This document shows, piece after piece, positions 1-14,500 of a DNA stretch of 64,000 nt. The DNA comes from Xestospongia muta (taxonomy: Eukaryota > Porifera > Demospongiae > Haplosclerida > Petrosiidae), in the NCBI GenBank assembly GCA_963693285.1, contig OY848917.1:17655245-17719244 (forward strand), in the 5' to 3' direction. The stretch's first letter is position 1. Each line of letters starts with the position of its first letter. Both the position numbers and the translations under genes were made by a program. Under the pieces are notes generated by a model, which saw only the letters and a program-made list of their open reading frames with translations, did no database searches and was not told the DNA's origin.

Positions 1-785
1 GCATCATTTGTGGCCAATAATGTTGGTTAGAATGTGTGGTTTCTGACAGGTATCATCTACTGGGAGAATTGTCCATACTTACTGATGCTATTAGAACATG
101 TAATTTCTGAAATGTACAAGAATTGAATTGAGTCTTATAAAATGAAAGGTAATTAAGAATTAATGTATGCGTATTTGTAGAAGTTACTATATCAGACCTC
201 TTCAATGAATATGGTAAAATGTTATATAGACTTTATTAAGTGTTAATATCTTGTTAGTATTATAAAGTATGTGTGTTAATAATTTAAATTGTTATATATA
301 TATTCACACACATGTACAGTTAAGTATTGTGCCATGCTAGTAGCATAAGTAGTTATGGTTTAGACCGAAGTGTCTGTCTAGCAGTATAATTGCTGTGTGA
401 AACTGGTTAATAATTTCCTTAGGGTAAGTATGTCATCTAACATTTCAGACACATGCACACAAGGAAGACATAATACCATAAAAATTCAAAGTGTTAGCGA
501 AAAAGTCAGACTTAACAAACTGGCATCACAGCACTGTATCCAAATATAGTGCAGACATTAGCAGATACTGGCTGTAACATCACTTTGAGCTTCCATGGTA
601 TCAAACCACTACATTATAATCCAACCTGCATGAAAGTATTGCTTATATGGTATGCTGTGATATAAACAACTCTTGAGTCTGTGACTCTCAGGCTTGTTTT
701 ATGTCATAGCATACTGTATCTACAATATAGTCGTAACAGTTGGACTATGACTAATATTTACGAGCCACTAACACTATACACTAAC
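1..785 (-). other. Intron (or 3' flank) of the left ankyrin gene, with a dispersed repeat
   Basis: I see no coding exon here. If GTTAG at 781-785 (read on the minus strand) is used as a donor, this stretch is the intron leading to a Death-domain exon beyond the window. About 370-470 resembles 62480-62570 and, more weakly, 62880-62950 (shared blocks such as GCTGTGTGAAAC and CATCTAACATTTCAGAC). The intron sequence is therefore shared between the two paralogous genes at either end of the window. Confidence 0.5.
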
Positions 786-2527
786 CTATAAAGAGGTCTT
801 TTGATATACTTTCTATTTTGTCTTCACTTAATGGAGGATATGCAAGATCCTAGGAAAAAATGAAGTATGAATGTGATGTATGATACAATACAGATAGAAT
901 GTTAGCTAATTTTTCAGATAAAAATTTAAAAACTATCTAATATGCTGAGTTTGCAGGGACTGCCTGCCATACATTTGACACCATTCATATGTGAGACTGG
1001 TATTTCTATAATACAAAATGGCATGTGGTTATCAACTGTTGTGGATTATATTGTGATGTAATACTACTTCAATACTTTGCACAACATCTTTATTTGTCAA
1101 ACTAATCATTTTGTATAAAAAAGGCTATCAATGACAAGGTAAAAAATTTTGGCTATCGATGATAGCACTGGTCTATTAAGCTAGACCCTCATGTTCTTTA
1201 CTGTAAAGAAGAGAGGTCACAATCGAGTTTATTTCTTTGACCAATCAGATTACACTACCCACATTACAGATAGCATGCATGGGTAGTAAGAAGTAGTACT
1301 TTGTTATAGATGTAATTTTGGGCTCACTAATATCTTGCAAGTACAAAGTGATAGATATTTGATACTTGATATAAAGGGGAAAATGCATGTCTAGAGATCT
1401 TTCAATTGGAACATGTGAACTGTAAAATGTTCTAAGGTAGAAAACATCCATTGAATGGTATGTTGTGGGGCTTTTTTGTTTTTGTTTTTGTAATTAGTTA
1501 AGTTCTGATGTGGCCATTGCTAAATCCTTCTTGTGCATCAACAAAGAGGAGGGTCTACCTTAAGACACTATGAAAACACTAAATAAATCATTAATCATTG
1601 TAACTGAAGTAACTCAATTTATAAAGCAGTAGGAAAATAAGGTAAACATCAACAATATGAACATTGAATTATAACATTTAACACCTAACATAACTTAAAT
1701 GCTATCAAGGATCATAAAAATATAATATATAGCATAGTTTTGTAATATATATGTTCAATGATAACATGTTTTATAATAGCACAATTGATATGTACACTGA
1801 TCTCTATTGTAATCTAAGAATGACTCATGCAGACAAGAAAATTTTTTATGCATCACATAACGTGACTCTTGAGATAAAAGGTATATATGGATTGGAGCTA
1901 ATACAAGCTTTATTCCATTAAACTATTAGAAAGTCAATCTCATCAGTATAAAAAATTTACCCAGTAAATATTGTTGATGAGATTGACTTTATCTTTTTAT
2001 AATTCTCATCTACTAACGTACTTTGCAGATTTTTTAATAACATTTCATAAATGTAACACAATGTTTCTCAGTGGTTATATGTCAAATCATTGTGCCAATA
2101 CTTTCTATGATTTTTTTGAGTGAGCTGGTTAAAACATTTTAGGATGTAGTAAACTATAAAATCCATGTCACAGCTTACTTGATTAGCGATATCAGGATTA
2201 GCATTAGCTTTAAGAAGGAGCTGAACACATTCATTATTGCCTTTCTCTGAAGCAATGTACAAAGCAGTTTTGCCATTCTATGTATATGTAAAAGGACATA
2301 TAACAAATGAATGTTAGTATATATGACATAAAGTGACTGAATAAAATTTAGAACATTTCCTTTTAACTATAACCAATTATGAAAGAGATGTTCTTTAACA
2401 TGGTATTAAATAAATATTAGATGACTCATTAATAAATCCACATGTTTTTCTATTCGTTGCTAAACGTTGGTAGCTGCTAATGCTTCAGTTACCAAGTTAT
2501 AGCAGTTCAAAAACAACCCCGGTAACA

Positions 2528-2584
<57 letters not shown>

Positions 2585-5500
2585 ACAGACTACAGTACCC
2601 TCGCTATGCACCCATGCACATTGAGGTTAATAATGTTACTATCAATTGAGTGTGTGTGTATATGTATGAGTAAGCAACTAAAAATAGTGAACTAACTGGT
2701 AGCCAAATACTCCAAACCCATCAGTCATATGGATGTCCTGTCTTTTATTACTAGTAGGTTTGAGATAATTAGAAATGTATCCTCTCCTTATAATGCACCA
2801 AACAACACTTGATTAAGATCAGGGATCAATAGGAAAAATAACCACTTTTAAATTGTGTAAAAATCACTATTTATTATTGTTAAATCACTTAAAAAAATAA
2901 GACATCCAAAATCAGACACCTCATTTAATTTAAACACATAACTTTCAATATTTAATACATTTTTTATTTACTTGTATATCATTTAATTATATAAATTATG
3001 AGCTAGCCAATACTTGTCAGAATAATTATGTAAATATTCCCAAAAATTCATTAAATGCAGAGAAGATGATAGAAACATCTCAAACACTCCCAAAGTAGGA
3101 ATAGAAGTAAGGAAATCCCTACATGGTTGCCACAATATCAAGGGCATAACATTTATTTTGTTGCAATAGTTGTAATGGTATCTTAAGAAAAATGTCTCAT
3201 TAGAAGACAAGTAAAGAGTAATTAGTTGTTTGTTTCTAGAAGGCATCAATTATCACAAGTACAGGATTATTATTTATATCATATAGTACATATAAATGTC
3301 CATTGTAATGTAAATCAGGTGTCCTTGCATCATGAATGTTAGAGAATTAGAAATAGTTAACAAATACCAGACCAGAGCTACATCCAGTACCAGCCTATAC
3401 CTAAACACTTCTCTTAAAGCTATCATGACAATAAATGACCTCATTAATTCTCTCAGTAATAATATTGATGACAGCTGGTATTTTCAGAAAATGATCTATT
3501 CTGCTTAGCACGTTATGCAAGCATGGCTGTCCTGTAATCATTTTCTACCATGTGTTATATATATTTGTGTGTGTGTACGTGTAACAGGTTATGTTTGTTT
3601 TTGTCATTTTAATATATTGCTGTATGGGACTTTCAAGAGCGACAAACGAATGTAAATTGCATCCCTTGACCGCTGACACATATAGCGAGCAATGACTTTC
3701 ATTAACCCTGTGGTATGACAATGTATGTGACTAATAATGCTTGAAGCTTCTAACTAGCCTATTCTTTTGTATTTCAAGCTTCTATAGCTTTCATTTTCCA
3801 TTGACAAGTCAATGTTTCATTGTGAAGTCAGTATTTTCTAAATACCTAGAAATAACAATCACTAGGATTGTAGAACTAAAACTCTCATGTTTACTAAAGG
3901 CATAGAATGAATGCGTGACTTTATATCCTTACTTTGTATTCATCAACATATAGTGTCAATAACACATTATATAATAAGTATTATAAATAGCTATGATTAC
4001 ATTTGTATACTAATATTTCACTGACCTTGTCTGGAACATTCACTTTCACACCAGCATCTAGAAGGACTTGAACAACCTTATCATGACCTTCATAACATGA
4101 TATATGGAGAACATTTTGGCCATCCTACATTACAATAAAACAAAATACATGTAACAATGAAAACAATTTATAAAGTCAATCATTATGCTTAGACAGTCGA
4201 TAAACAATATATGAAAAAAATGTCAAAGGAAAAGACATAATCATACTTCAGTATATGACAGAAGAATATAGGTGATTTATTAATATTTCATAGCAAAATT
4301 AAAAATAACTTCTACAATAATAAATTTGTTACATTTAGAGTCATTTTAGTATTCAGTAACACATAAAATTGATATAACATGAAATGATGTAATAATAAAG
4401 ACAACTCATAATAAATTTAATATAACTTGAAATAATTGTAAAGATGTATCTAAAGAAGGTCATTATCTATCATCAATCGTCACAAAAATTTCTAAACAAT
4501 TTATGGTATAATAATCCCTACATAGTAACCACAGTAAAGTCTCATTAAACATATATATATAGGGCCTTATGTAATGGCTACTATGTAGAGATTTTAATAC
4601 TACCATTCCTACTGTGGTCAGATGTTTTATATCACCACCACTACATTTCATGAATTTATTGTTAATTTTAATGTACTTGTTTACAATGCTTTATTAGAAA
4701 ACAATTCTTTTTATAAGCATATTATTATAAATTGAATGTGTGTGTGTATGAGTAGGCACTAAAATAGTGAACTAACTGGTAGCCAAATACTCCAAACCCA
4801 TCAGTCACATGGATGTCCTGTCTTTTATTACTAGTAGGTTTGAGATAATTAGAAATGTATCCTCTCCTTATAATGCACCAAGAAACACTTGATTAAGATC
4901 AGGGATCAATAGGAAAAATGACAACTGACCACCCTCTATCTTCTTTCTCATAAATAATAAAAAAATTAATTCATTTTAAACAAAATGGTGCCTATTGGGA
5001 GGCTACTTTTAAATTGTGTAAAAATCACCATTTATTATTGTTAAATCACTTAAAATAATAAGATGTCCAAAATCAGACACCTCATTTAATTTAAAAACAT
5101 AACTTTCAATAAAAAATCTTTAAAAGCCTTCTACTTTAAAGCATTCATATTTAATACATTTTTTATTTACTTGTATATCATTTAATGATATAAATTATTT
5201 ATTAGCCAATACTTATCAGAATAATTATATAAAATATTCCCAAAAACTTATTAAATGCAGAGAAGATGATAGAAACATCTCAAACACTCTTAAAGTAGGT
5301 ATAGCAGTAAGGAAATCCCTACATGGTTGCCACAATATCAAGGGCATAACATTTATTTTGTTGCAATAGTTGTAAAAGTATCTTAAGGAAAATGTCCCAT
5401 TAGAAGTCAAGTATGTTCAACATAACAAAAAAATATAACATAATTTTGTATTTCGGGTACATTTATGTGGCTATTATGTAGGGATGTCCATACTGTCATT

Positions 5501-8500
5501 CCTAGTTTGGATTTTCTTGACCACCTTTCCCACATTAATGAATTTTACTAAATTTCATTTACTTGTTTGTGTTATTTTTACTTGAATCATAAATTAGCTA
5601 AAATATGTTCATAATTAATGTCTATTTTTGTTTACAATTATAGGTTAGATGAGTATACTCAGATATACTAGACAACAGAGCATTGCTATAATTTATAATA
5701 TGTATTGAATAATCTATGCATCAGAAAGTAGAATTTATGTATGGATGTGTAATTACACCAATAACAAATAAAGTAGAAATAGCCAATTGAATTAGTAATG
5801 TTCTGTAAATATACCAGTTTCTTGATTGCTAAAAGATACGACTAATCTGATCTCCGTAAAACATAAAATAATAGATTACTGGCAAACCTCAAGTTGACAC
5901 CACTTAAAAGAGGTCAATAAAATTGATCTCCCATTTCCCTCATGAATATGATCGTAACTTATAAAAGTGGATACTTCATGTGAAAACATACCTTGCAGTG
6001 TAAGCATAGTTTTCTAGCCTACTCTCTTATAGTTATCATGGTCTAAACAGATTAAAGAACAAAAAACATTGTGTTATCTCTACATAGGCAATGCTACTGT
6101 CTGTTTGACTAAAGAAAGCCAATTTTCAACAGTTATTTATGTGAATTGATCAGGACAAATGGTGGAACAAGTAACCATCTTAACTAGGAACAAATAAGAA
6201 AAGATAAGGGTATAATAAATAAAAAATAATAGTAAAAACTGTAGTTCCAAAATTAACATTTGCAGAGAAATTTAACAAAGAAATATGCAAATAATTAATA
6301 AATATTACAAACTGGATGTAATAAAAGCAAATATAAATTACAAGACAGAGATAGAAAAACATTGTGGGAGGGAGGGAGGGGGCAAAGCAGATGCAGCCAC
6401 ATATCAAATAAAAATAATTGCTTTGAATCACCTAACTGATAAAATCTGTTGAATGCAACTAAAAATTACACTGAAATTATTGAGGCTGATGACTATTCTA
6501 TTAAGCAAACATCATACCAAAATAGAACATGTAGCTCTTATGTCATTTCATCAATAAAATATCATCATGTCTGTACTTCCATGTAAGTCTCATTATATTA
6601 TTCACAAGTATATAACAATAACCAACATTATCTCTGTATGACAATTATTACATCAGACAAACTGTAGCTCTTCAACATTCTGTACATCATATATGACATT
6701 TTCTTAAAAAGACTATTTCAATTTTTCTTGTAATAGTAAAAAACTAATGCTTATTTTAGGAAATTATTATATTTAGTTATAAGACAATATTTCAAACTTC
6801 ATTATATTAGTAAAACAACCAATGGTTGTCATCAGGGAAAGGAGCTCTATTTTATCTTCAGTTATTCAACTTTTCTCATATAACCTAAGTACATGAACAC
6901 TTACTCTGTTGACAAGGTCTAGATTGGCTCCTTTCTGTGCTAAAATTAAAACAACATCTTTGTGTCTGTTCTTTGCAGCTAACATGACTGGAGTAAATCC
7001 CTCCTAAATATATTATAATAACCACATTAACATGAACCAGGAGAACATCATAATATCAGTACATTATCTATACTAACACTGTTATATATGAGTACACTAG
7101 TAACAAAAACAAGAGAATAAACAAAATGACAAAATTGCATTCAATACACTTAGAATTTTTACATTATAATATATCACACTTACGTCCTATTATATTGCAA
7201 AAGACACATTCAGATGACAAGTAATGACAGCATCATAAATGTAGAAACAAAAACAATAGAGTAAACAAAATGACATAATTGCATTATATGAATACACTAG
7301 TAACATTATACATTAACACGAACCAAGAGAATATATCATAACCACATTAATATCAAGCAAGACAACATTGTACATTATCCATACTAGTACTATCATAATT
7401 ATAGATATATTTATACTAATAAGTACACTAGAAGTTTACACAACATAATGTCTAGTCAAAGAAAGTATCAGTCATATCAACTACTTTTATGTTAAAAAAC
7501 ACTCTCAATAACTCTTTAATAATGGGATCAATACAAATAATACTGTTAAATATATAAATAAATGTAGTCTTTACAAATATTTTACATATATATCAGCATA
7601 TTTTAAATGACACATTCAGATAACAAGTAATTATGTGTGGAAATAAAAAAAATAGTAAAAAATGACAAAATTGTGTTCATTACACTTAGAATTTACATTG
7701 TAACATATTACACTTACCTCCTATTATATTGTAAAGAACACATTCAAATGATGTGTAATGACAGCATCATAAATGTGTTAACAAAATACAATAAAATGAA
7801 CAAAATGACAAAATTGTATTCATTAGAATTAATAATTTACATTACAATATATCACACTTACCCACTATTATATTGTAAAGGACATACATTTAGATGACAA
7901 GTATTGACAACACCATAAATGTGGAAACAAAAAAATAGAGTCAACAAAATGACAAAATTCCATCCAAAACAATTAGAATTTACATTACAATATATCATAC
8001 TTACCGACTATTATATTGTAAAGAACACATTCAGATGATGAGTAATGATAGCACCATAAATGTGGAAACAAAAAACAATAGAATGAACAAAATGACAAAG
8101 TTGTATTCAATACACATAGAATTAACATAAAAATATATCATACTTACTCGCTATTATATTGTAAAGGACACATTCAGATGATGAATAATGATAATATCAT
8201 AATTGTGAAAACAAAAGCAATATAGTAAACAAAATGACAAAATTACATTCATTACAATTAGAAATTACATTAGAATATATAACACGTACCGACTATTATA
8301 TTGCAAAGGACACATTCACATAAGAAGTATTGACATCATCATAAATGTAGAAACAAAAACAATAGAGCGAACAAAATGACAAAATTCCATCCAATGCAAT
8401 TAGAATTTACATTACAATATATCACACTTACTGCCTATTATATTGTAAAGAACACATTCAGATGATGAGTAATGATAGCACCATAAATGTAGAAACAAAA

Positions 8501-11500
8501 ACAATAGAGTGAACAAAATGACAAAATTACATTCAATACAATTAGAAATTACATTAGAATATATCACACTTACCGACTATTATATTGCAAAGGACACATT
8601 CACATAAGAAGTATTGACATCATCATAAATGTAGAAACAAAAAAAGAGAGTAAACAAAATGACAAAATTACATTCATTACAATTTGAAATTACATCACAT
8701 TATATCACACTTACCTCCTATTATATTGCAAATGACACATTCATATGAGAAGAATTAACATCATTATAAATGTAGAAACAAAAACAATAGAGTGAACAAA
8801 ATGACAAAATTCCATCCAATACAATTAGAATTTACAATACAATATATCACACTTACTGCCTATTATATTGTAAAGAACACATTCATATGATGAGTAATGA
8901 TAGCACCATAAATGTGGAAACAAAAAACAATAGAATGAACAAAATGACAAAGTTGTATTTAATACACATAGAATTAACATTAAAATATATCACACTTACT
9001 CGCTATTATATTGTAAAGGACACATTCAGATGATAAATAATGATTGTATCATAATTGTGAAAACAAAACAATATAGTGAACAAAATGACAAAATTACATT
9101 CATTACAATTAGAAATTACATTAGAATATATCACACTTACCGACTATTATATTGCAAAGGACACATTCACATAAGAAGTATTGACATCATCATAAATGTA
9201 GAAACAAAAAAACAATAGAATAAACAAAATGACAAAATTGCATTCAATATGCTTAGAATTTACATTACAATATATCACACTTACTTGCTATTATATTGCA
9301 AAGGACACATTCCCATAAAAAGTATTGACATTCATAAATGTAGAAACAAAAACAATAGAGTGAACAAAATGACAAAATTACATTCATTACGATTTAAATT
9401 TACATTACAATATATCACATTTACTCGCTATTATATCGTAAAGGACGCATTCAGATGATAAGTAATGACAGCACCAAAATGTGGAAACAAAAAAACAATA
9501 GAATGAACAAAATGACAAAATTGCATTCAATACACTTAGAATTTACATTACAATATATCACACTTACTTGCTATTTTATTGCGAAGAACACATTCCCATA
9601 AAAAGTATTGATATCATCATAAATGTAGAAACAAAAACAATAAAGTGAACAAAATGACAAAATTCCATCCAATATAATTAGAATTTACATTACAATATAT
9701 CACGCTTACCAACTATTATATTGTAAAAGACGCATTCAGATGATAAGTAATGACAGCATCATAAATGTGGAAACAAAAAAACAATAGAATGAACAAAATG
9801 ACAAAATTGCATTCAATATGCTTAGAATTTACATTACAATATATCACACTTACTTGCTATTATATTGTAAAGGACACATTCCCATAAAAAGTATTGACAT
9901 TCATAAATGTAGAAACAAAAACAATAGAGTGAACAAAATGACAAAATTACATTCATTACGATTTAAATTTACATTACAATATATCACACTTACTCGCTAT
10001 TATATCGTAAAGGACGCATTCAGATGATAAGTAATGACAGCACCAAAATGTGGAAACAAAAAAAACAATAGAATGAACAAAATGACAAAATTGCATTGAA
10101 TACACTTAAAATTTACATTACAATATATCACACTTACTTGCTGTTTTATTGCGAAGAACACATTCCCATAAGAAGTATTGATATCATCATAAATGTAGAA
10201 ACAAAAACAATAGAGTGAGCAAAATGATAATATTTCAATAATTACAATTTTAATTTACATTACAATATATCACACTTACCCACTATTATATTGCAAAGGA
10301 CACATTCATATGAGAAGTATTAACATCATCATAAATGTAGAAACAAAAACAACAGAATAAACAAAATGACAAAATTGCATTCAATACATTTAGAATTTAC
10401 AATACAATATATCATACTTACCCACTATTATATTGTAAAGGACACATTCAGATGATAAGTAATGACAGTACCATAAATGTGGAGACAAAAAAAATAGAAT
10501 GAACAAAATGTCAAAATTGCATTCAATACACTTAGAATTTACATTACAATATATTATACTTACCAACTATTATATTGTAAAGAACACATTCAGATGATGA
10601 GTAATGATAGCACCATAAATGTGGAGACAAAAAAATAGAAGAACAAAATGTCAAAATTGCATTCAATACACTTAGAATTAACATTACAATATATCATACT
10701 TACCAACTATTATATTGTAAAGAGCACATTCAGATGATGAGTAATGACAACACCATAAATGTGGAAACAAAACAATAGAGTGAACAAAACGACAAAATTA
10801 CATTCATTACAATTTAAATTTAAATGACAATATATCACACTTACCAACTATTATATTTTAGAGGACACATTCACATAAGAAATATTGACATCATCATAAA
10901 CGTAGAAACAAAAACAATAGATTGAACAAAGTGACAAAATTGCATTCAATACACATAGAATTAACATTAAAATTAATCACACTTACCTCCTATTATATTG
11001 CAAAGGACACATTGAGAGGATGAGCATTGACAACAGCATAAACATGAAAACAAAACAATACAGTGAACAAAATGACAAAATTGCATCCAATACAATTAGA
11101 ATTTATATTACAATATATCACACTTACCACCTATTATATTTTAGAAGACACATTCATATGATAAATAATGATAGCACCATAAATGTGGAAACAAAAAAAC
11201 AATAGAATGAACAAAATGACAAAATTGCATTCAATACAAACAATAGAGTGAGCATACTGAAATAATTCTATTCATTACAATTAGAATTTACATTACAATA
11301 TATCACACCCTTACTAACTATTATATTGCAAAGAATACATTTAAATAAGTAGTATTGACATCATCATAAATGTAGAAACAAAAACAATAGATTGAACAAA
11401 GTGACAAAATTGCATTCAATACACATAGAATTAACATTAAAATACATCACACTTATGATCTATTATATTGCAAAGGACACATTCAGAAGATGAGCAATGA

Positions 11501-14500
11501 CAACAGCTTAAACATGAAAACAAAACAATAGAGTGAACAAAATGACAAAATTGCATACAATACAATTAGAATTTACATTACAATATATCACACTTACCAA
11601 CTATTACATTGCAAAGGACACATTCAAATGATAAATAATGACAACATCATAAATGTGGAAACAAAAACAATAGAGTGAACAAAATGACAAAATTCCATTC
11701 ATTACAATTTAAATTTAAATTACAATATATCACACTTACCAACTTTTATATTTTAGAGGACACATTCAGATGATAAGTAATGACAGCACCATAAATGTGG
11801 AAACAAAAAACAATGGAATGAACAAATTGACAAAATTGCATTCAACACACTTAGAATTTACATTACAATATATCATACTTACCCGCTATTATATTGTAAG
11901 GGACACATTCAGATGATAAATAATGACAACACCATAAATGTGGAAATAAAAACAATAGAGTAAGCAAACTGAAAAAATTCGATTCAATAAAATTTGAATT
12001 TTCATTACAATATATCACACTTACCAACTATTATATTGTAAGAGGACACATTCAGATGATGAGCAATGACAGTACCATAAATGTGTAAACAAAAACGATA
12101 GAATGAACAAAATGCCAAAATTGCATCCAATACAATTAGAATTTATATTACAATATATCACACTTACCAACTATTTTATTTTAGAGGACACATTCATATG
12201 ATGAGTAATGATAGCACCATAAATGTGGAAACAAAAAAACAATAGAATGAACAAAATGACAAAATTGCATTCAATACAAACAATAGAGTGAGGATACTGA
12301 AATAATTCTATTCATTACAATTTAAATTTACATTACAATATATCAAACCCTTACCAACTATTATAGTGCAAAGAATACATTTAAATAAGAAGTATTGACA
12401 TCATCATAAATGTAGAAAAAAAAACAATAGATTGAACAAAGTGTGACAAAATTGCATTCAATACGCATAGAATTAACATTAAAATATATCACACTTATGA
12501 TCTATTATATTGCAAAGGACACATTCAGAGGATGAGCAATGACAACACCATAAATGTGGAAACAAAACAATAGAGTGAACAAAATAACAAAATTGCATCC
12601 AATACAATTAGAATTTACATTACAATATATCACACTTACCAACTATTACATTGCAAAGGACACATTCAAATGATAAATAATGACAACATCATAAATGTGG
12701 AAACAAAAACAATAGAGTGAACAAAATGACAAAATTCCATCCAATACAATTAGAATTTACATTACAATATATCACACTTACTAACTATTATAGTGCAAAG
12801 GACACATTCAAATGATAAATAATGACAACACCATAAATGTGGAAACAAAACAATAGAGTGAACAAAATGACAAAATTGCATCCAATACAATTAGAATTTA
12901 CATTACAATATATCACACTTACCGACTATTATATTGCAAAGGACACATTCAAATGATAAATAATGACAGTATTATAAATGTGGAAACAAAAAACAATAGA
13001 ATGAACAAAATGACAAAATTCCATCCAATACAATTAGAATTTACATTACAATATAGCACACTTACCAACTATTATATTGCAAAGGACACATTCAAATGAT
13101 AAATAATGACAACATCATAAATGTGGAAACAAAAACAATAGAGTGAACAAAATGACAAAATTCCATCCAATACAATTAGAATTTACATTACAATATATTA
13201 CACTTACCCACTATTACATTGTAAAGGACATATTCAAATGATTAATAATGACAGTATTATAAATGTGGAAACAAAAAACAATAGAATGAACAAAATGACA
13301 AAATTGATTCATTCCAATTTAAATTTACATTATAATATATCACACTTACCAACTATTATAATTTAGAGGACATATTCAAATAATTAATAATGACAGTACC
13401 ATAAATATGGAAACGAAAAACATAGAATGAAGATAATGACAAAATTGGAGTTAATACACATAGAATTTACATTAAAATATATCACACTTACCCCCTATTA
13501 TATTGTAAGGGACACATTCAGATGATAAATAATGACAACACCATAAATGTGGAAATAAAAAACAGTAGAATGAACAAAATGACAAAATTGCATTTAATAC
13601 ACTTAGAATTAACATTAAAATATATCACACTTACCCCCTATTACATTGTAAAGGACATATTCAAATGAGAAGTATTGACATCACAATAAATGTAGAAACA
13701 AAAACAATATAGTGAACAAAATGACAAAATTCTATTCAATACAATTAGAATTTACATAACAATATATCACACTTACCCACTATTATATTTTAGAGGACAC
13801 ATTTAAATGATAGAATAATGATAGCACCATAAATGTGGAAACAAAAACAATAAAATGAAGAAAATGACAAAATTGCATTTAATACACTTAGAATTTACAT
13901 TACAATATATCAGACTCATCAACTATTATATTGTAAAGTACATATTCAGATGAATAAATAATGACAACACCATAAATGTGGAAACAAAAACAATCGAGTG
14001 AGTAAAATGACAAAATTGATTCATTTCAATTAAAATCTACATTACAATATATCACACTTACCCACTATTACATTGTAAAGGACATATTCAAATGATTAAT
14101 AATGACAGTACCATAAATATGGAAACGAAAAACATAGAATGAAGATAATGACAAAATTGGAGTTAATACACATAGAATTTACATTTAAATATATCACACT
14201 TACCCCCTATTATATTGTAAAGGACACATTCAGATGATAAATAATGACAACACCATAAATGTGGAAATAAAAAACAGTAGAATGAACAAAATGACAAAAT
14301 TGCATTTAATACTCTTAGAATTAACATTAAAATATATCACACTTACCCACTATTACATTGTAAAGGACATATTCAGATGAGAAGTAATGACAGCACCAAA
14401 AATGTGGAAACAAAAAACAATAAAATGAACAAAGTGACAAAATTACATTCATTACAATTTAAATTTACATTACAATATATCACACTTACCCACTATTACA

